Shown here one piece after another: positions 49,723-59,681 of a stretch of DNA of 64,000 nucleotides. The notes beneath the pieces were generated by a model. The model made no database searches, had not been told where the DNA came from, and saw nothing but the letters and a program-made list of their open reading frames with translations. Every line of letters begins with the position of its first letter. The first letter of the stretch is position 1. Source of the DNA: Planctomycetota bacterium (GTDB taxonomy: Bacteria; Planctomycetota; UBA11346). Position numbers and translations under genes: made by a program. The stretch lies in assembly GCA_014193115.1 (NCBI GenBank), contig BJHQ01000007.1, positions 159,729 through 223,728 of the forward strand. Direction: 5' to 3'.

Positions 49723-49867
49723 CCGCTGACCCGCAGCGCGGAATCTTCCGGCGGCCTGCGCAGCTGGGTATCCGCCTGCACCGCTGGGTATCCGCATGCA
49801 CAGCTGGGAATCTGCCAGAGCCGGCCACGCCGCGTTGCCACGGGGTGAAGTCATCCATCGTCAGGTC

Positions 49868-52261
49868 ATGACCACCACGACCGCACGCCGCGTGCTGCTG
49901 AGCCCAGCCGAACCCGGACCACTGCCAACGGACGCGAATGTCTGGCGGCGCGGCCGCTGGCTGGCCCGGTGGTTGCAGCTTCCCCGCGGGGCTCAGCCGC
50001 CCTGCGTCGCGGCCTACCGGTTGCAGATCACTTGCGCCGAGGCCGCCACGATCCGCGTCCATCTCAGCGCCGATGAGCGCTTCCGGCTGTTCGTGGATGG
50101 GGCCGCAATCCTGGTTGGTCCGGAGCGCGGCGATTCCAGCAATTGGCGGTTCCACACGGTCGACATCGACCTTGGACCGGGGGACCACTGGATCGCCGCC
50201 CAGATCTGGAGCCTGGGAGCGAAACGGGCTTACTCGCAGGCGACCGCCGCGCCGGGGTTCATCCTCGACGCCGATGGCCGTTGGCATGATCGCCTGGCCA
50301 CGGGCGTTGCTGCGTGGCAGTGCCGCCTGCTCGATGCGTTCGCCTTTGAAGACCAGCCCGACGGGCTGTTCACCGGTGCCCGCGCCGTGGTCGACGGCAC
50401 CCGCATGGCCTGGGGATGGGAGCTGGGGGCCGGCGACGGCTTCGTTCCGGCCGAGCCAGGAGGTTACGGCTATTCGGCCCGGTCCGGCGTGGGGTTTGAA
50501 CCACCGGTGCTGACCCCGGCGCGGTTACCGCCCCAAGTCGATGAACGGCTCGGCAACGGGACCGCGGTGCTGGTCGATGCCCTGGGCGATCGTGACGGCC
50601 GAGCCGTCGCTGATCCTGCCAAGGATCGCCCCGAAGAACGGTCGGCGTGGCAGGCCTGGCTTGATGGCCGGTCCCCATTGGAGCTTCCGGCCGGAAGCAT
50701 CAGGCGATGCCTGATCGACTTCGGAACCTATCGCTGCGTCTGGCCGGTGCTGCATGCTGCCGGCAGCGGCGGCCAGGTGCGGCTGCGTTTCACCGAAGCA
50801 CTTTTCCAAGCTGGCGAGCGCGATCCGTTCCTGGGCAAGGACAAAGGCGACCGCCGGGACTGGCAGGGAAAATACCTGCGTGGTCAAGGTCCGGTGTGGC
50901 GGACGGCGCCAGGAGCGGTGCGCATCTACGAGACGCTCGATTGGGAATGCGGTCGTTACCTGGAGATCGTCGCTGCGGCCGGCACGGCGCCGCTCCGGCT
51001 CGAACGGCTGGTCCAGCGCTCCACAGGATATCCTTTCAGCGATGACGGCTCCTTCGCCTGCGATGATCCGCGGTTGGATCAGCTGCGGACGCTGGCGGTG
51101 CGGACCATGCGCGTGGGCACCCACGAGACTTATTGCGATTGCCCATATTACGAACGGCTGCAATACGTTGGCGATACCCGGCTGGAAGTGTTGGTCACGT
51201 ACTGCATGCAGCTCGACGATCGTCTGCCCCGCCAGGCCATCGACGCATTCGCCGTCAGCCGCCTGGCCAATGGTCTGGTCCACAGCCGGGCCCCGGCCCG
51301 CGGCGTTCAGGTCATTCCGCCCTTCGCTTTGTGGTGGATCCACATGCTCGCCGATCACGCCCAGTGGCGGAACGATCCGGCGTATGTCGCCAGCCATCTG
51401 CCCGTCGCCCGCGGGGTGATCGACGCCTGGTGGGCATGGCGAAACCGCGACGGACTGATCGAAACGCCAGACGGGTGGAATTTCGTCGACTGGGTGCCCG
51501 AGTGGTCCAGCGGCATGCCGGCTGGCGCCGATCGCGGAGTTTCAGCCATCCTCAATTGGCACTTCGTCTGGACCTTGGACCTGGCCGCAAAGCTAGAGGA
51601 TTCCCTGGGCGACCCGGAGACCGCCGCGCTGTATCGGCGGCGCGCTGCTGCGCTCGTGGCCGCCTTGGAGCCATGCTGGGACGAAGCCCGTGGCCGCTGG
51701 CGGGACGCGCCGGGCAGCGATGTCTCCAGCGAGCACGTCCAATGCTTGGCGTTGTTGTCTGGTCGGCTCGACGGCGTGCGTGCCAGCCGCACCACGACCA
51801 GTCTGTTGGATGACGGCGACCTGGCCCGAACCACCATCTATTTCACCCATTATCTTTTCGAAGCCTACCGCCTGATCGGCCGTCCCGACCGGTTCTTCGA
51901 CCGCCTGGGCCTGTGGCATGATTTGGCCGAGCGCGGGCTGACGACCACGCCGGAAACGCCGGAGCCATCACGCAGCGATTGCCATCCGTGGGGCGCCCAT
52001 CCGCTCTACCATTTCGCCGCGGGAGTCGCCGGCATCCGTCCTGATTCCCTGGGATTCGCCTCGGTCGCGATCCATCCCCAGCCCGGACCGCTGCGCTGGC
52101 TGTCGGCGCAGGTGCCGCATCCGGCGGGATCGATCATCCTGGAACTGGAGCGTTCCGCCGACGGGCGCTGGCGCGGGCGGGTCGCGGCCCCGGTGCCGCT
52201 GCGGACGCCAGGCGGTGCGCTTCCGGCTGGCGACCACGCGGTGGAGTGGCGCCTGGACTGA
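49868..52261 (+). CDS. Alpha-L-rhamnosidase-like glycoside hydrolase (GH78-type)
   Basis: IRVHLSADERFRLFVDG; THETYCDCPYYERLQYVGDTRLEVLVTY; DGWNFVDWVPEWSSGMP; CHPWGAHPLYHF. Confidence 0.85.
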   Translation: MTTTTARRVLLSPAEPGPLPTDANVWRRGRWLARWLQLPRGAQPPCVAAYRLQITCAEAATIRVHLSADERFRLFVDGAAILVGPERGDSSNWRFHTVDIDLGPGDHWIAAQIWSLGAKRAYSQATAAPGFILDADGRWHDRLATGVAAWQCRLLDAFAFEDQPDGLFTGARAVVDGTRMAWGWELGAGDGFVPAEPGGYGYSARSGVGFEPPVLTPARLPPQVDERLGNGTAVLVDALGDRDGRAVADPAKDRPEERSAWQAWLDGRSPLELPAGSIRRCLIDFGTYRCVWPVLHAAGSGGQVRLRFTEALFQAGERDPFLGKDKGDRRDWQGKYLRGQGPVWRTAPGAVRIYETLDWECGRYLEIVAAAGTAPLRLERLVQRSTGYPFSDDGSFACDDPRLDQLRTLAVRTMRVGTHETYCDCPYYERLQYVGDTRLEVLVTYCMQLDDRLPRQAIDAFAVSRLANGLVHSRAPARGVQVIPPFALWWIHMLADHAQWRNDPAYVASHLPVARGVIDAWWAWRNRDGLIETPDGWNFVDWVPEWSSGMPAGADRGVSAILNWHFVWTLDLAAKLEDSLGDPETAALYRRRAAALVAALEPCWDEARGRWRDAPGSDVSSEHVQCLALLSGRLDGVRASRTTTSLLDDGDLARTTIYFTHYLFEAYRLIGRPDRFFDRLGLWHDLAERGLTTTPETPEPSRSDCHPWGAHPLYHFAAGVAGIRPDSLGFASVAIHPQPGPLRWLSAQVPHPAGSIILELERSADGRWRGRVAAPVPLRTPGGALPAGDHAVEWRLD

Positions 52262-52333
52262 ACCCGGCCAGGAGCGACACCTGCCGCGACACCACCAGCC
52301 ATCGGCCGCGCCGATCCCACTGGAGCCCCTACC

Positions 52334-53248
52334 ATGCCCGTGCCCGCCACTGCCACCGATCACACCGCCGGCATCCGCTTCTTCGAGTACACCAGCGCCG
52401 CCGATCCGCGGTTGCCGGCAGTGCCGTATGCGGTCCTGCCAGCCGACCAGCACGCTCCTGGGCCGACCCGGAACATCGTCTGGGATCTCAGCGATCGCCT
52501 CGGCTGCCCGTGGCCAGCGACCACACCCGGACTGCTCGCCGGCTTCCTGCGCATCAACGCGGGCGAAACCATCGCTGCCCAGAGCGAGGCCACCTCGCAC
52601 CTGTATTATGTCATCCGCGGCTCCGGCCGGTCGCGCTACGCTGGCGGTGAGATCGCCTGGGCGGATGGCGACCTGTTCACGCTGCCATCAAGCAAGAGCC
52701 TTCAGCATCAGGCCGAGCGCGACGCCGCGCTGTACTACGTCCACGATCAGCCGCTGCTGTCGTATTTGGGCGCGACCGCCGCTGCGCCACGGTTCAGTCC
52801 GGCGTTGTACCGGCGCGATCGGCTGCTGGCGGAGATCGCCCGGGTCCGGGCGGAGCCTGGAGCGGCAAACCGCAACCGCATGGGCGTGATCCTCGGCCAC
52901 GCCGATACCCTGCTGACCATGACCGCGACCCATACGCTGTGGGCGCTGTTCAATGTGCTGCCGGCCAAGGCCGTGCAAAAACCCCACCGCCACAATTCAG
53001 TGGCCCTCGACCTGTGCCTGTCGGCTGAGCCAGGGACCTATACGCTGATCGCCAAGGAGATCGACCCTTCGGGCAACCTGATCGATCCGCAACGCGCTGA
53101 CTGGTTGCCCGGCACGGCCTTCGTCACCCCGCCCGGTTTATGGCATTCGCACCACAACGAATCCGGCACCGACGCCATGGTGTTGCCGATCCAAGACGCC
53201 GGCCTGCACACCTGGCTGCGAACCCTCGACATCCGATTCGCGCGCTGA
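52334..53248 (+). CDS. Cupin-domain protein
   Basis: Two cupin-like segments: AQSEATSHLYYVIRGSGRSRYAGGEIAWADGDLFTLP and KPHRHNSVALDLCLS...TPPGLWHSHHNES. Confidence 0.8.
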   Translation: MPVPATATDHTAGIRFFEYTSAADPRLPAVPYAVLPADQHAPGPTRNIVWDLSDRLGCPWPATTPGLLAGFLRINAGETIAAQSEATSHLYYVIRGSGRSRYAGGEIAWADGDLFTLPSSKSLQHQAERDAALYYVHDQPLLSYLGATAAAPRFSPALYRRDRLLAEIARVRAEPGAANRNRMGVILGHADTLLTMTATHTLWALFNVLPAKAVQKPHRHNSVALDLCLSAEPGTYTLIAKEIDPSGNLIDPQRADWLPGTAFVTPPGLWHSHHNESGTDAMVLPIQDAGLHTWLRTLDIRFAR

Positions 53249-53361
53249 TCCGTTGCGACGGATTGACCTCGCTAAGCAGTTCGGCCTAGGCTTTGACCGC
53301 AGCACGGCCATGGGTAGGTCTACCCGACCACCTTTCCGCCCACCGCGCAGGACCCCAGGCC

Positions 53362-55305
53362 ATGTCCGACCTCCATCCCGTCATCGACCGCGTCCGCCAA
53401 GGAGCCCATGTCGCCGGATTGGCCGAATACCAGGCGATGTACGACCGGTCGATCCGGGATCCGAACGGCTTCTGGGGCGACATGGCGAAACGGTTCCTGC
53501 ATTGGAAGCGGCCTTTCGACCAGGTGATGGACGTGGATTTCCGCGATGGTTATCATGCCTGGTTCGGCGGCGGTCAGCTCAACGTGTCCGAGAACTGCCT
53601 CGACCGGCACCTGGCCACCCGCGGCGACCAGGCCGCGATCATCTGGGAATCGGACACGCCTGGTGAAGTCCGTCGGCTGACCTACCGCGAGGTCCATCGC
53701 GAAACCTGCCGGGTGGCCAACGTGCTCAAAAGCCGCGGCGTGCGCAAAGGCGATCGGGTCGCGATCTATCTGCCGATGGTGCCCGAAGCCGCCATCGCGA
53801 TGCTCGCCTGCGCCCGCCTGGGTGCGGTGCATTCGGTGGTCTTCGGCGGATTCTCTGCAGAATCCCTGCGCGATCGGATCCTCGACAGCGACTGCCGGGT
53901 GCTGATCACCGCCGATGAGGGCCGACGCGGCGGCAAATCGGTGCCGCTCAAGGCCACCGCCGACGCCGCCCTCGCCCACTGTCCCAACGTCAACACCGTG
54001 CTGGTCCTGCGCCGCACCGGTGGCGCCGTGACGATGAAGGACGGTCGCGATTTCTGGTGGCACGAACAGGTCGCCAGCCGCCGTCCGTACTGCCCGGCGG
54101 TGCCGGTCGACAGCGAAGATCTGCTGTTCCTGCTCTACACCTCGGGCTCGACCGGAAAGCCGAAGGGCATCGCCCACAGCACTGCCGGGTACCTGCTCTA
54201 CACCGCGATCACCCACCATTACGTGTTCGATTACCGGCCTGGCGATGTGTTCGCCTGCATGGCCGACGTTGGCTGGGTCACCGGCCACAGCTACGTGGTT
54301 TACGGCCCGCTGTGCAACGGCGGGACCTCGTTCATGTTCGAGGGTATTCCCACGTATCCTGACTCAGGCCGGTACTGGGACATGGTCCAACGCCATCGCA
54401 TCACCCAGTTTTATACTGCGCCGACGGCGATCCGGGCGATCATGCGTGATGGCGACGGACCGGTGAAGCAGTTCGACCGCAGCAGCCTGCGGGTGCTGGG
54501 CAGCGTCGGAGAGCCGATCAATCCCGAAGCCTGGAGGTGGTACTACGAGGTCGTGGGCGAGTCGCGGTGCGCAATCGTCGACACCTTCTGGCAGACCGAG
54601 ACCGGCGGCCACATGATCACGCCGCTGCCGGGTGCGACCGCACTGAAACCGGGCAGTGCCACCCTGCCGTTCTTCGGCGTCGAACCGAAAATCCTGGATG
54701 AAAAAGGCGTGGAGCTGGTCGGCAATGACGTGACCGGCGTTCTGGTGTTCAGCCGTGGCTGGCCAGGCATCGCCCGGACCATCTACGGCGACCACCAGCG
54801 CTACCTGGACACCTACTTCAGGCCGTTTCCTGGCCACTATTTCACCGGCGACGGCTGCCGGCGCGACGCCGACGGCTATTATTGGATCACCGGTCGAGTC
54901 GATGACGTCATCAATGTCAGCGGCCATCGCCTGGGCACTGCCGAGGTCGAAAGCGCCTTGGTCGCCCATCACGCCGTGGCCGAAGCCGCCGTCGTCGGCT
55001 ATCCCCACGAGATCAAAGGCCAGGGCATCTTCGCCTATGTGATCCTGAAATCCGGGTTCACCGAATCTGCCGAGCTGCTCGGCCAGCTCAAGCAATCGTG
55101 CCGCCACCACATCGGCCCGATCGCCACGCCTGACAAGATCCTGATCGCGCCAGGTCTGCCCAAGACCCGCAGCGGCAAGATCATGCGCCGCATCCTGCGC
55201 AAGGTCGCCGCCCAGGAGACCGGAAATCTCGGTGACATCTCGACTCTCGCCGATCCAGCGGTGGTCGATCAGCTGATCGCCAAGCGAGCTGAGATCGGCG
55301 CCTGA
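53362..55305 (+). CDS. acs: Acetyl-CoA synthetase
   Basis: [116 protein letters not shown]. Confidence 0.96.
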   Translation: MSDLHPVIDRVRQGAHVAGLAEYQAMYDRSIRDPNGFWGDMAKRFLHWKRPFDQVMDVDFRDGYHAWFGGGQLNVSENCLDRHLATRGDQAAIIWESDTPGEVRRLTYREVHRETCRVANVLKSRGVRKGDRVAIYLPMVPEAAIAMLACARLGAVHSVVFGGFSAESLRDRILDSDCRVLITADEGRRGGKSVPLKATADAALAHCPNVNTVLVLRRTGGAVTMKDGRDFWWHEQVASRRPYCPAVPVDSEDLLFLLYTSGSTGKPKGIAHSTAGYLLYTAITHHYVFDYRPGDVFACMADVGWVTGHSYVVYGPLCNGGTSFMFEGIPTYPDSGRYWDMVQRHRITQFYTAPTAIRAIMRDGDGPVKQFDRSSLRVLGSVGEPINPEAWRWYYEVVGESRCAIVDTFWQTETGGHMITPLPGATALKPGSATLPFFGVEPKILDEKGVELVGNDVTGVLVFSRGWPGIARTIYGDHQRYLDTYFRPFPGHYFTGDGCRRDADGYYWITGRVDDVINVSGHRLGTAEVESALVAHHAVAEAAVVGYPHEIKGQGIFAYVILKSGFTESAELLGQLKQSCRHHIGPIATPDKILIAPGLPKTRSGKIMRRILRKVAAQETGNLGDISTLADPAVVDQLIAKRAEIGA

Positions 55306-55340
55306 AACGAACCGCCGTGTTCCTCAGCGGTTCGGCGGGA

Positions 55341-56264
55341 TCACAGCACCAGCGCCAGCAGGTAAGCCACTGGCGCGGCGATGATCAGGGCGTCGGCCAG
55401 GTCGAGCCAACCTCCGAAGCCCGGCACCAGCGTGCCGCTGTCTTTGACTGACGCATCGCGTTTCAAGGCGCTTTCGACCAGATCACCGGCGACTCCCATC
55501 GGGCCGAGGATCAGGCCCCAGACCAGGGGTTGCCACCACCCGTTGAACGGTGAAGCGCCAAGTCCCCACACGAACAGCGCGGTGAACAGATAGGTCCCGC
55601 CCACCGCGCCGACGAAACTGAAGGCGAAACCTTCCCAGGTCTTTCCGGGGGAGATCAGCGGCGACAGGCGATGGCGGCCAAAGGCCCGGCCTCCGAAATA
55701 AGCCGCGATGTCGCCGAATTTCACCGTCGCCAGCAGGACGAGCAGGAGCATGCCGCCGCGGTTGGCGGGTTCGGCCTGGGCCAGATAATAACCAGGGGCA
55801 GCATCGAGCAGCGCCAGCCGCTCAAGCAAGTTGAATGAAACCCCAAGGTACAACATACCAAACGTCGTCGCCCCAAGGCTGGCGATGAATTGCTCGGTGG
55901 CATAGCGCTGCATCTGGGCCAAGGCGGTCCAGAACATGCCCAGCCCGAGCAGCAGCGGCACCACTGGCGATGCAGCCAATCGCTCCCGGGCGGCGCCTGC
56001 ATGCTCGGGGCACCACCACGGATCGTGCAGATGCGCCTCAAACACCAGGCCCACCGCGACAACGACCAACGGCGCCAATCGAGCGTGGACCGCGCGATTG
56101 ACCGTCAGGCGGCGGAACTCCCGGGCAGCCAGGATCACCGCCCCGACACCCAGGACCAAGGCCCCCCAGTGCCGGTCGCTGATGGCGTCCCAGGTCAGGA
56201 CGACGAGCAGGACGGACCCGATCAGGGAGCCGAAGACCAGGCGTTGGCGCAATTCGACGCGCAT
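55341..56264 (-). CDS. cdsA: Phosphatidate cytidylyltransferase
   Basis: Polytopic; KFGDIAAYFGGRAFGRHRLSPLISPGKTWEGFAFSFVGAVGG, GDLVESALKRDASVKDSGTLVPGFGGWLDLADALIIAAP. Confidence 0.93.
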   Translation of the reverse strand: MRVELRQRLVFGSLIGSVLLVVLTWDAISDRHWGALVLGVGAVILAAREFRRLTVNRAVHARLAPLVVVAVGLVFEAHLHDPWWCPEHAGAARERLAASPVVPLLLGLGMFWTALAQMQRYATEQFIASLGATTFGMLYLGVSFNLLERLALLDAAPGYYLAQAEPANRGGMLLLVLLATVKFGDIAAYFGGRAFGRHRLSPLISPGKTWEGFAFSFVGAVGGTYLFTALFVWGLGASPFNGWWQPLVWGLILGPMGVAGDLVESALKRDASVKDSGTLVPGFGGWLDLADALIIAAPVAYLLALVL

Positions 56265-56455
56265 GGCGGAGCATGGCGCTACTCAACGCCGAAGAAATGC
56301 CAGAGGGCTCGCTTTCCCAATCGGAATCCGCGGCATCGCGGATCCAGGCCGCCTTGACGCCCCCTCGCCGCGCGACTAAGACGCGATCGGTGATGCGGGA
56401 GTCCCGCCCACCCGATGGTTCCGGTCGTTGCCGGAACGGCTGCTGAGGAGCTCTG

Positions 56456-57391
56456 GTGGAGACCGAGATCGAGCGCCTGCGCAAAAAGGTCGAGAACTTC
56501 CCCTCGGCTTCCAGCTACAACCGGCTCGCGGAGCTGGCTCGGATGGCTGGCGACCATGCCGAAGCCGAGCGTGCCTGCCGGCGTTGCATCAAGGAATTCC
56601 CGCGCAACGGCCAGGCCTATCTGATCCTGGCGGAAATGGCCTTGGCCGGCAGCAAGCGCGACGAGGCGGTCCAGCTGGTCGGCACCGCCATCGAAAAAGA
56701 CCCGCGCAGCTACACCGCCCACAAGATGATGGCGGATTTCCTGATCCAGGATGGCAACCTGCCCCAGGCCCTGGCCCACCTGCGCCAAATTCTGACCTTC
56801 AAACCGGGCGATCCGGTCATTACCCAACGGGTGGCGGAACTCGATAAGAACGCGCCTCCCGGCCAACCCAAGACGCAAACCATCACCAAGCCGGCTGGCA
56901 CCGGTCCGGCGAAACCATCCGCCCCCGGCCCAGCGCCAGCCAGCGGAAACAGCCCGCCGCAAGCGGCTCCGACCCCGGCCCCCGGTTCCGGGTCCCGCCC
57001 TGCGGTGTCGCCCATTGTCGGCGCCGTTCCGGTGATCAAACGCCCGCCCCGCGGCCCGGTCCTGGATCCCCTGTGCGCCGAAGCTGGAGTGGTCGGTGCC
57101 TTGGTGGCAGACGCCAGCGGGCGGGCGGTTTTGGCCAAGAATCTCAAGCCGGAGCAAGAGGAAATCCTGGCGGCGCTAGCCGCTGAGCTGGGCAAAGCCG
57201 GCCAGTCGGCCCTGGCCGCCATCGGCCAGTCCAAGACGGCGACAGTGGTCTTGTCCGCGGCCAACGGCCAGGTCCTGCGTTTCGCCCGCGACCAAGGCAT
57301 GGCGGTGGTCATCTTGGCCAATCCCGGTATCCGTCCGGCCATGCTCGAACTTCGCGCCCGCCAGGCGCTCATCGACCTGGGAGCCGGCTAA
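56456..57391 (+). CDS. TPR - Roadblock/LC7-like protein
   Basis: TPR helices (YNRLAELARMAGDHAEAERACRRCIKEFPRNGQAYLILAEMAL), Pro/Ala linker, then GVVGALVADASGRAVLAKNL... Roadblock-like domain. Confidence 0.72.
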   Translation: METEIERLRKKVENFPSASSYNRLAELARMAGDHAEAERACRRCIKEFPRNGQAYLILAEMALAGSKRDEAVQLVGTAIEKDPRSYTAHKMMADFLIQDGNLPQALAHLRQILTFKPGDPVITQRVAELDKNAPPGQPKTQTITKPAGTGPAKPSAPGPAPASGNSPPQAAPTPAPGSGSRPAVSPIVGAVPVIKRPPRGPVLDPLCAEAGVVGALVADASGRAVLAKNLKPEQEEILAALAAELGKAGQSALAAIGQSKTATVVLSAANGQVLRFARDQGMAVVILANPGIRPAMLELRARQALIDLGAG

Positions 57392-57739
57392 ATGGATGAA
57401 ATCCTGGTCCAGCTCAACCGCGTCCGCGGAGTCGGAGGCTCGCTGCTCTGCTCCGCCGATGGCCTGCCGATCGCCACCGCCTTGCGCGAAGGAGCGGATG
57501 AATCCCGGCTCGCCGCCGCGGTGGCGTCGTTGGTCGAATCCGCCAGCCGGATGGCCAGCATGCTCCAGCTCGGATCCGTCGCGAGCACCGCCGCCACCAG
57601 CGACACCGGCAGCATCCTGCTGCTCGCCGCCGGCAACGCCTATCTGGTCATCGTAGCCGATCCGGCAGCGAATCTCGCCCTGCTCCAACTCGAGGCCAAA
57701 CCATTTGTCGAGCGGATCGCCCAGCGGCTGTCGCTCTGA
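57392..57739 (+). CDS. Roadblock/LC7 (MglB-like) protein
   Basis: MDEILVQLNRVRGVGGSLLCSADGLPIATAL...GSILLLAAGNAYLVIVADPAANLALL; ATG abuts the previous TAA. Confidence 0.82.
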   Translation: MDEILVQLNRVRGVGGSLLCSADGLPIATALREGADESRLAAAVASLVESASRMASMLQLGSVASTAATSDTGSILLLAAGNAYLVIVADPAANLALLQLEAKPFVERIAQRLSL

Positions 57740-57769
57740 CACCCAGTCCCCAACGCCCCGGATACCCAC

Positions 57770-59035
57770 ATGGTCCAGATCAATTTCGGACAGCGCGAAG
57801 TGAGCTGCAAGGTGGTTTTCTATGGCCCGGGCATGTCGGGCAAGACGACCAACCTGGAAATCATCCATAAGAAGGCTCCAAAGGACGCGGTCGGCGAAAT
57901 GGTCTCCATCGCGACCGAGACCGATCGCACCCTGTACTTCGATTTCCTGCCCTTGGACCTCGGCCAGGTCGCCGGCATGCGGACCAAGTTCCAGCTCTAT
58001 ACCGTGCCCGGGCAAATCTATTACAACGCCACCCGCAAACTGGTGCTGCAAGGCGTCGATGGGGTGATCTTCGTCGCCGACAGCAATCCTGACAAGATGG
58101 CCGAAAATCTGGAATCGCTCCAGAACCTGCGCGATAACCTTGCTGAGATGAACCTGAAGCTGGATGACCTGCCGCTGGTCCTGCAATACAACAAGCGCGA
58201 TCTGCCGAATGCGCTGTCCGTCGAAGACATGAACGCCCGGATGAACCCGATGGGGGTGCCGATCCACGAGGCTTGCGCCCGGGATGGGAAAGGCGTCTTC
58301 GCCACCTTGAAGGAAGTCAGCCGGCTGGTCATCGAAAAGCTGAACAAGGATCACGCCCCGCCGGTCAATCGCCGCCGTACCGGCGGCAACCTGACCCCCC
58401 AGCGCACCCCGGTGGTCAGTCCCCAGGCGGCCCATGCCCCGACCCCCGGCCCGCTGCAGGCAGCCGCCCCAGCGCCGGCCGCCCCGCCAGCACGGCCTGC
58501 GGCGGCGCCAGCTCCGGCCTGGACCCCGCCAAAGGCACCTGCGCCGGCTCCCGCGCTTCGGCCAGCTGCGCCGGCTCCGGCAGACGAGATGTCGGCACGC
58601 GACAAGCATCTCGCCAAGGCCAAGCCGCAGCCGCTGGCAGCCGCCGCGAAATCGCCGGCCACCGCCGCCACCGAAGGCGCGATGACCGAGCCGAACCTGA
58701 AGAAGTATAAACAGCAAACTCAGGGTGGCGGACCGTTCCAGAAATTCCTGTTGCTCGCCCTGCTCATCGTTTCGCTGCTGGTGGTCGCACTGTTGCTGGT
58801 CCTGTTCGTCCAGCCGGTCCGAGCCCTGCTGCCGCTGAGCGTCCAACAGATGCTGACTGGACCGGCACCGCAGGCGCCGATTCCGGTCCAACCGCCGGCG
58901 AAGGCCGAGCCAGCGCCACCGGCAGGCAAAGCGCCGGAGGCTGCTCCGGCTGAGGCCAAGCCCAAGCCGGAAGAGCCGAAGGCGGGGCAGCCAGCCGAAG
59001 CCGCTAAACCCGCTCCCCCTGCCGAAGGCCACTGA
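57770..59035 (+). CDS. MglA-like small GTPase with C-terminal Pro/Ala linker and transmembrane tail
   Basis: CKVVFYGPGMSGKTTNLEIIHKK, TLYFDFLPLDLG, FQLYTVPGQIYYNATRKLVLQGVDGVIFVADS, LQYNKRDLPN; TM segment FLLLALLIVSLLVVALLLVLFV (about 58740-58810). Confidence 0.93.
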   Translation: MVQINFGQREVSCKVVFYGPGMSGKTTNLEIIHKKAPKDAVGEMVSIATETDRTLYFDFLPLDLGQVAGMRTKFQLYTVPGQIYYNATRKLVLQGVDGVIFVADSNPDKMAENLESLQNLRDNLAEMNLKLDDLPLVLQYNKRDLPNALSVEDMNARMNPMGVPIHEACARDGKGVFATLKEVSRLVIEKLNKDHAPPVNRRRTGGNLTPQRTPVVSPQAAHAPTPGPLQAAAPAPAAPPARPAAAPAPAWTPPKAPAPAPALRPAAPAPADEMSARDKHLAKAKPQPLAAAAKSPATAATEGAMTEPNLKKYKQQTQGGGPFQKFLLLALLIVSLLVVALLLVLFVQPVRALLPLSVQQMLTGPAPQAPIPVQPPAKAEPAPPAGKAPEAAPAEAKPKPEEPKAGQPAEAAKPAPPAEGH

Positions 59036-59037
59036 AC

Positions 59038-59562
59038 ATGGTCAGCGACAATGAGGCCCTGCGCCTGCGCCGGTTGGTCTTCTACGCGAAGGATATCGAC
59101 CAGATCAATGCCGCGTTGCTCGCCTTCGTGAAGAAATCGAATGCGCAGAGCGTGGTGGTGATCGACCAGGAAGGCCACATGGTCGCCCGCCAGGGCTTCC
59201 GCCAGGCGGGCAGTGACCCGTCGACCTTGGCGGCGCTGGTCGCAGGCAGTTTCGCCAGCACCCGGCAGGTGGCGAAGCAGCTCGGTGAATCCGATTTCCG
59301 CGTGATGTCCCATCAGGGTCCGCAGCAGTCCATCCACATCACCCTGCTCGGCACGCGCACGCTCCAGGTTGCGGTATTCAGCAGCCAAATCAAACCCGGC
59401 ATGATCCAGGTGCTGTGCGGAGAACTGGCCAAGCAGCTCGAAGCCCTGCTCGATTCCGCGGCGAACCGCGCCCCGTCGGTCGATGATCCATCGACCAAGC
59501 TCGGCGACAAGTTCACCTCCGAGATGAAGAATCAGCTCGACAATCTGTTCGGGGACCTCTGA
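59038..59562 (+). CDS. Roadblock/LC7-like protein
   Basis: DIDQINAALLAFVKKSNAQSVVVIDQEGHMVARQG...SIHITLLGTRTLQVAVFSSQIKPGMIQVLC; 2 nt after the GTPase stop. Confidence 0.75.
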   Translation: MVSDNEALRLRRLVFYAKDIDQINAALLAFVKKSNAQSVVVIDQEGHMVARQGFRQAGSDPSTLAALVAGSFASTRQVAKQLGESDFRVMSHQGPQQSIHITLLGTRTLQVAVFSSQIKPGMIQVLCGELAKQLEALLDSAANRAPSVDDPSTKLGDKFTSEMKNQLDNLFGDL

Positions 59563-59681
59563 CCAGCCGCGGTCATGAGCAGGTCATGACCGTCCGGTTC
59601 AGAGCTCATCTGTTCGGCATGTCGGCAGTCCGGCCGGGGCGCTCCCCCTGGTCTGGCGACGGATCGGCCTAAGTTGCCGCC

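Noticed and set aside
57176-59032. 618-aa reverse ORF opposite the MglA-like gene
   Set aside because: Antisense to a motif-complete GTPase; composition is that of a shadow ORF.
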